Shown piece after piece: positions 60,901-64,000 of a stretch of DNA of 64,000 nucleotides. The position numbers and the translations under genes are program-made. This DNA comes from Sphingomonas panni (GTDB lineage: Bacteria; Pseudomonadota; Alphaproteobacteria; Sphingomonadales; Sphingomonadaceae): positions 1-64,000 of the forward strand of contig NZ_JAKREU010000008.1 of the NCBI RefSeq assembly GCF_022664435.1, given 5' to 3'. Every line of letters begins with the position of its first letter. Position 1 is the stretch's first letter. The notes under the pieces were generated by a model, which was not told the origin of the DNA, did no database searches, and saw nothing but the letters and a program-made list of their open reading frames with translations.

Positions 60901-62130
60901 GTGCGGGATATGGGCAGGGACCGGTGCCGGGATCGAGCCCATCGCGACCGATTCTACCAGCGCCGTCGGGTGCTCGCCGGCCGCGTCGAAGATGATCCGG
61001 CTCGGACGATAGGGAAGATACACTCCGACCTGGTCTGCGAGCGGTGCCGGAGCTGACAGGGTCGTATAGCCGACCGGCAGAACGGCGTTACGAACCGGCT
61101 TGTGGTAGGTGCGTGCCACGGCCGGCTTCGCGGTGCGTGCGGCACCGAAGAGACTTACCGCGGCAGCGGGAGCCCTCGCGCTCCGTGCTTCCGACACCAG
61201 CTCGGCTCGGGCAGGCATCTCAACCACGTCGAGGAAGTCGAGGACGGAACGACGCTGGATGACGGTGTGCGACGTACCCCCTGCCACCTTGTCGATGACG
61301 TAGAGCCGCACCGCGATGTCGGTGCCATGCTTGCGGTAGCAGCTTTCGAGCCGCAGCGACGTGCGGACGGTGCAGCCGGTGAGCACCGCTTCATAGGCAG
61401 CTTTCAGTTGCGCGCTCGGCGCGAACCAATCGGGCATGATCGCGACAATCCGACCACCCATCGAAACGCGGCGGATTGCCGCCTGCAGATGGCGGAGTGC
61501 CGCGAGATTGTCGGCGCCGCGGCCAATGCTGCGCGAGAACGGCGGGTTCATCAGAACGACGGTAGGCCGTTCCAACGAGGCATGGAGGCTCACGAGCGCA
61601 GCCCCATCGTGGCCGGTGATGATGGCATTCGGGAAGACGCTGGCGAGGCGTTCTCGACGGCGCGGATCGATCTCGTTCAGTTGCAGGCCGGCATGATGCG
61701 GCACCTGAACCGCAAGCAGCCCATTGCCGGCGCTCGGTTCCAGCACGATGTCGTCCGGTCCGATCGCGGCCATGACCGCTGCGAGCGCGCCGATATCGAT
61801 CGGCGTCGAAAACTGCTGCAGCTCGATCTGCTCCTCGCTGCGCACGGTTTGCGTCGGGAGCCGTTCCATCAACGCTGCGGCATGCGTCACGCCGGCGATG
61901 TCAGCCAGTGGATAGGGCTGCTTGGCGACGTGCAGCGCCAAAGCGTGTTCCAGCATCTCGAAGCTGTCGCGCTGGGTCCAACGGCCCTCCGCGTCGGTGC
62001 CTCCGAACGCAGCCGTCATGGCGTTGTTGAGCGCGCGCCGCGTGATCGGCTCGCCAGACGCCAGTGCGAGCGCGATCGTGAGCGCGGCCGGTCGGTCGGT
62101 GACAGGCGGCAAGTCGAGGAGGTCGGACAT
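57913..62130 (-). CDS. strawberry-notch-type helicase with N-terminal methyltransferase domain
   Basis: 1405 aa. N-terminal N6-type methyltransferase-like part with VLEPSAGNGLLA (motif I) near 129-140 and NPPF at 195-198. Middle: SF2 helicase of the strawberry-notch group, with the Walker A variant GDGTGAGKG at 469-477, DEAH at 576-579, and the SNO C-terminal domain (FSDAGGTGRSYHA, GLGRTHRTHQ). Frequent on alphaproteobacterial mobile elements. Probably an anti-restriction or DNA-processing factor acting on entering DNA. Confidence 0.9.
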   Translation of the reverse strand: MSDLLDLPPVTDRPAALTIALALASGEPITRRALNNAMTAAFGGTDAEGRWTQRDSFEMLEHALALHVAKQPYPLADIAGVTHAAALMERLPTQTVRSEEQIELQQFSTPIDIGALAAVMAAIGPDDIVLEPSAGNGLLAVQVPHHAGLQLNEIDPRRRERLASVFPNAIITGHDGAALVSLHASLERPTVVLMNPPFSRSIGRGADNLAALRHLQAAIRRVSMGGRIVAIMPDWFAPSAQLKAAYEAVLTGCTVRTSLRLESCYRKHGTDIAVRLYVIDKVAGGTSHTVIQRRSVLDFLDVVEMPARAELVSEARSARAPAAAVSLFGAARTAKPAVARTYHKPVRNAVLPVGYTTLSAPAPLADQVGVYLPYRPSRIIFDAAGEHPTALVESVAMGSIPAPVPAHIPHLPERTVSERMLSSSQLETVIYAGHAWSQMLPGMFKPDKEGVGLTLNEDGRSYRKGFFLGDGTGAGKGRQVAACILDSWLQGRRRHIWVTKNEPLLEDARRDWSALGGMAGDVQPVSNWKIDEAIRLEEGVLFVTYPTLRSMRTESSRLQQILDWAGPDFDGVIAFDEAHEMGGVAGGEGALGKKDGSQQGICGVLLQNHLPDARVLYASATGASDVNNLAYAVRLGLWGPETAFAGRETFIAEIRKGGIAAMELVARDLKALGLYTARALSFAGVEYDVLKHELTPLQIEIYDTYAQAWSVIHQNMEAALEFTNVVDGLEGGTLNSGAKAAARSRLESCKQRFFGQVLLAMKLPTVIAAVEQHLKAGQSVVLQLVTTAEAILDRRLNQMSAEERADPTIDLSPTEYIADYLQRAFPTRQMETYTDDTGTARSRPMADEAGNPVYNPDAIAAREAMLEHICGLPPIKSALDALIEHFGTDHVAEVTGRSKRLVCTSEGRQKVETRSARSSQVEAAAFMTGTKRVLVFSDAGGTGRSYHASLDAKNQEQRVHFLLEPGWRADRAIQGLGRTHRTHQASTPLFRPVTTDCKGELRFTSTIARRLDSLGALTRGQRQTGGQNLFDPADNLESEYAKDALVTWFHLLDKGKLTSTTLDDFCARTGLELYDSDGCLKEELPPIQRWLNRLLALPIGLQNVIFDEFLSLVETRVAAAREAGTLDVGVETITADTATVVDDTLLRTDPLSGATSHLLTIEIARKKTPISLERILTTAQWAGDAAFVMNGRSGKVALQLHARPWMDEQGQPIPRLELQRPCRREYIGETDLLESAWDVIDRATFETKWAEEVAELAGQTEVETIRLATGLLLPIWSALPSDHLAVNRIVDGQGNSWLGRLVFDQHVVQLYTKLGIAKSEDLPVEAIAHSVLSGRSVDVVRPFEMTIRRSFVNGAQRIEIERAPAQQLAYLKALGCFTEIIAYRTRVFVPVGEASTILEKLLKVA

Positions 62131-62166
62131 GGAAGGCTCCCTTGGTCATGCTGCCATTCCGGCAGC

Positions 62167-63027
62167 TCACCGCCTCCCTCCCCCTCCCCTCTCTTTCGCC
62201 TCGAGCACCTCCGCCCAATCCTTGTAGGGCGCCGGCGGAAAGTCCGGCACGACGGTCAGGGTGTCGGACGCATATTGTTCGATGCTGCGCGCCACAGCGC
62301 GTCGCCCAGCGAGATCGCGATCCGCAGCCAGGATCAGCCGGGTGACCGACGATGGAATGGCCAGAAGGTCGAGTCGTCGTGACCCGAACGAAGACCAACA
62401 GGGGAGGCCACGCAGTCGCGACCATGCTTGGGCACTCTCGAAACCCTCTGCGAGCCCTATCGTCGAGGCCAGACCACCGCCACGCCACGCGCCATTGCCG
62501 AGGGTCCCGAGCGTCTGCTTCTCGGTGTAGGCGCTCGTTGCGGGATCGATGAAAATCCTTTGGAAAGCGACCAGGCGGTCAGCTTCGCGAACGGCGACGA
62601 GCAGTGCTGGCTTGAACACGGTGAGCGGCTTCGGCCCGAGTGGGCAGCGCGGGTGAAAGCGAATGTCGGTCGGCAGCGGTAGCAGGAAGCGCGACGCGAG
62701 ATAGCGCTCCGCGCAGGTTCCTGGCACGCCACGAGCCTCATTCCATAATCGCTCGATATTGGCGGTGCCTCCTGCGCGGGTCACCTTGGGTGGCTCATAG
62801 CGCTGGCCTAGCGGTATGCGGTCGAGCTCGCGCAGGATGTCGGCAGGGTCGCAACCCGCAAAGCAGGTCACAAGGATGCCTCGATCGCCTTGTCGGAGTG
62901 ACAGGCTTGGCGTCTTGTCCGTATGCGCTGGGCAGCGGCACGTCGCGACGTTCCGGTGCCAAGTTCCCCCGAGCGCGCCGACGAGGTCGACCAGCTTCTG
63001 TGACGGACGATTGGCGATCAGGGTCAT
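62167..63027 (-). CDS. Toprim/CHC2-type primase-like protein
   Basis: 286 aa. N-terminal zinc ribbon Cys30, Cys32, His35, Cys55, Cys59 (CRCPAHTDKTPSLS; TCFAGCD) as in DnaG-type primases. C-terminal Toprim core (GLAEGFESAQAW; LILAADRDLAGRRA). Typical of conjugative and phage elements, probably priming on transferred ssDNA. ATG overlaps the stop of the 80-aa gene. Confidence 0.87.
   Translation of the reverse strand: MTLIANRPSQKLVDLVGALGGTWHRNVATCRCPAHTDKTPSLSLRQGDRGILVTCFAGCDPADILRELDRIPLGQRYEPPKVTRAGGTANIERLWNEARGVPGTCAERYLASRFLLPLPTDIRFHPRCPLGPKPLTVFKPALLVAVREADRLVAFQRIFIDPATSAYTEKQTLGTLGNGAWRGGGLASTIGLAEGFESAQAWSRLRGLPCWSSFGSRRLDLLAIPSSVTRLILAADRDLAGRRAVARSIEQYASDTLTVVPDFPPAPYKDWAEVLEAKERGGGGRR
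62173..62193 (-). promoter_or_regulatory. purine-rich leader tract (helicase gene)
   Basis: Transcript strand GAGAGGGGAGGGGGAGGGAG, overlapping the last codons of the Toprim gene, 43-63 nt upstream of the helicase ATG. G-quadruplex-compatible. Confidence 0.42.
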
Positions 63028-63266
63028 GCCGGATCCCCCTCGCGTCGCATCGTCTTCGTCAGGCGCGCGATCACATATGCAGCGTCCCGCGCGGCGAAAT
63101 AGCTGTCGATCGCGTCGTCGTCGTGGAGGGGGACGACATCGGCGTTCGGTTCGGACCGGCTCCGTACATAAGCCGCTAGGGCCGTGCGGGCCGATCGTTC
63201 ACTGGGATGCACGTCGGTTTGATCGCGACCGTCGACGTCGCGGATGAAGAGCAGGAAGCGTTCCAT
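63024..63266 (-). CDS. hypothetical protein, 80 aa
   Basis: MERFLLFIRDVDGRDQTDVH at the start, a helical C-terminus. Coupled to the primase-like gene by an ATGA overlap. No family recognised. Confidence 0.6.
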   Translation of the reverse strand: MERFLLFIRDVDGRDQTDVHPSERSARTALAAYVRSRSEPNADVVPLHDDDAIDSYFAARDAAYVIARLTKTMRREGDPA

Positions 63267-63350
63267 GGCGAGCGGACCTCGTACCTGGCCGCCTGTACCG
63301 GCGAACCATTACCGCAAGGGAATGTCGGGCCACCCGAGCAGCCCATCCTT

Positions 63351-63379
63351 TCTCCCCCCCTCCGCTCTTCCTCTACCCC
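63351..63379 (-). promoter_or_regulatory. purine-rich leader tract (80-aa gene)
   Basis: Transcript strand GGGGTAGAGGAAGAG then CGGAGGGGGGGAGA, 85-113 nt upstream of the ATG at 63266. Confidence 0.38.
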
Positions 63380-63507
63380 TGTTAAATCAGGGCTGATTTC
63401 GTATCCGTCCCGTTTACCCAGCGCTAAGCCCAGCCAAGTAGGGTGCTCTAGGAACTAGAATCGATCCGTGCTTGTTTGTCGACGCACGGCCTTAAAAAGA
63501 GGTGTGG

Positions 63508-63777
63508 ATGTCTCAGTTTTCGCCAGTCGAGATCGCGAACTGGGTCGCCATCTATCTGGCGGCAGGAATCTGCTGCGGAATCGCCATGGTCATGTCAGTT
63601 TCGGTGACGCTTCACGAGATGTGGCAGGCCAAGGTCTGGCAAGATGCCCGCACGATCCGCGGTGCGGCTCTGCTGCTTCCGAAGACATGGTGGCGCTGGC
63701 AGAAGCTCTACCTACTTTCCACGCCCGTTACACTTGGCATAGTCTGTTACTTCGCCGCGACGATGAACTGGGGTTGA
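63508..63777 (+). CDS. small membrane protein
   Basis: 89 aa from MSQFSPVEIANWVAIYLAAG. Two helices (about residues 9-30 and 66-86) with a basic Trp-rich loop (KVWQDARTIRGAALLLPKTW). Function unknown. Confidence 0.5.
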   Translation: MSQFSPVEIANWVAIYLAAGICCGIAMVMSVSVTLHEMWQAKVWQDARTIRGAALLLPKTWWRWQKLYLLSTPVTLGIVCYFAATMNWG

Positions 63778-63817
63778 TCCTCAGAGCCTGCAATTATTTA
63801 GCGGTCCAACGAGGCTT

Positions 63818-64000
63818 TTAGAGCCTCATCGCATTGGCGATTTGAATGCCCGCAGCATCGTCCTCGATATCACTCGGGCGTAATGTGAGCAGATCGCCCA
63901 GGTGGCGCATGCGCGGGTGGGTCACCGCCTTTGCGGCGAGATAATCGTCGTTGTCGAACCCCATCGCTTCCACAACGAGCGTGCGCAGCTCCCCGGTTTC
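63818..64000 (-). CDS. partial protein, C-terminal 60 residues
   Basis: Open frame entering from the right edge: LRTLVVEAMGFDNDDYLAAK, then VTHPRMRHLGDLLTLRPSDI and a stop. Protein-like composition and good codon use. Too short for a family call. Confidence 0.5.
   Translation of the reverse strand, partial: ETGELRTLVVEAMGFDNDDYLAAKAVTHPRMRHLGDLLTLRPSDIEDDAAGIQIANAMRL

Noticed and set aside
59461-62382. Plus-strand frames (328 and 426 aa) opposite the helicase gene
   Set aside because: Shadows of the strawberry-notch helicase with its DEAH and NPPF motifs.
1-64000. CRISPR arrays and tRNA/rRNA genes
   Set aside because: No regularly spaced identical repeats and no tRNA or rRNA signature were seen by eye; both islands sit in protein genes, not tRNA genes.

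Overview
The window is high-GC alphaproteobacterial DNA. Family content (NodS-like methyltransferase with PIG-L, ANDNRP-type proteins, DUF3768/DUF5983/DUF6927/DUF7007 proteins, a MucR regulator, IS types and codon use) fits a sphingomonad (Sphingomonas/Sphingobium/Novosphingobium type). I cannot tell whether it is a plasmid or an integrated conjugative element (ICE) in a chromosome. I see no tRNA, rRNA or CRISPR array.

Layout. (1) 1-1.9 kb: an IS3-family relic split by an IS110/IS1111-type element and lying against a broken 5-hydroxyisourate hydrolase gene. (2) 2.0-5.3 kb: four translationally coupled genes (GT2 glycosyltransferase, acyl-CoA dehydrogenase-like protein, PIG-L deacetylase, NodS-like methyltransferase). 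(3) 5.3-13.3 kb: large catalase, Zn alcohol dehydrogenase, a tandem ABM-like protein and a lipoprotein, mixed with gene and IS remnants (MHYT sensor, aldo/keto reductase, IS3, IS21). (4) 13.3-17 kb: small membrane proteins and a receiver-only response regulator. (5) From 17 kb to the right edge: a mobile-element backbone read mostly on the minus strand. It encodes a C5 DNA methyltransferase with a repeat-built recognition region, DUF proteins, a GHKL ATPase next to a PP-loop (PAPS-reductase-like) protein, a secreted nuclease, ArdC anti-restriction protein, ParB, a strawberry-notch helicase/methyltransferase and a Toprim primase-like protein.

The most striking result is that two backbone genes are each cut by a ~10 kb island driven by three adjacent tyrosine recombinases (GInt-type, ginABC(D)). 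Island 1 (22926-33162) carries ginABCD plus a metal-type MerR regulator, a CDF cation transporter, a frameshifted TonB receptor and an EmrE-like pump. It splits the PP-loop gene. Island 2 (44027-54126) carries ginABC without ginD, its own ardC, and a mercury operon (merR, merT, GDCCVxC protein, merB, flavin disulfide reductase). It splits the backbone ardC. In both cases joining the flanks at a short shared core rebuilds one continuous reading frame (308 and 302 codons), which fixes the island ends nearly to the base.

A second recurring signal is a pyrimidine-rich tract on the plus strand (purine-rich, partly G-quadruplex-like, in the transcript). It lies within about 110 nt upstream of at least nine minus-strand backbone genes and in none of the island genes.
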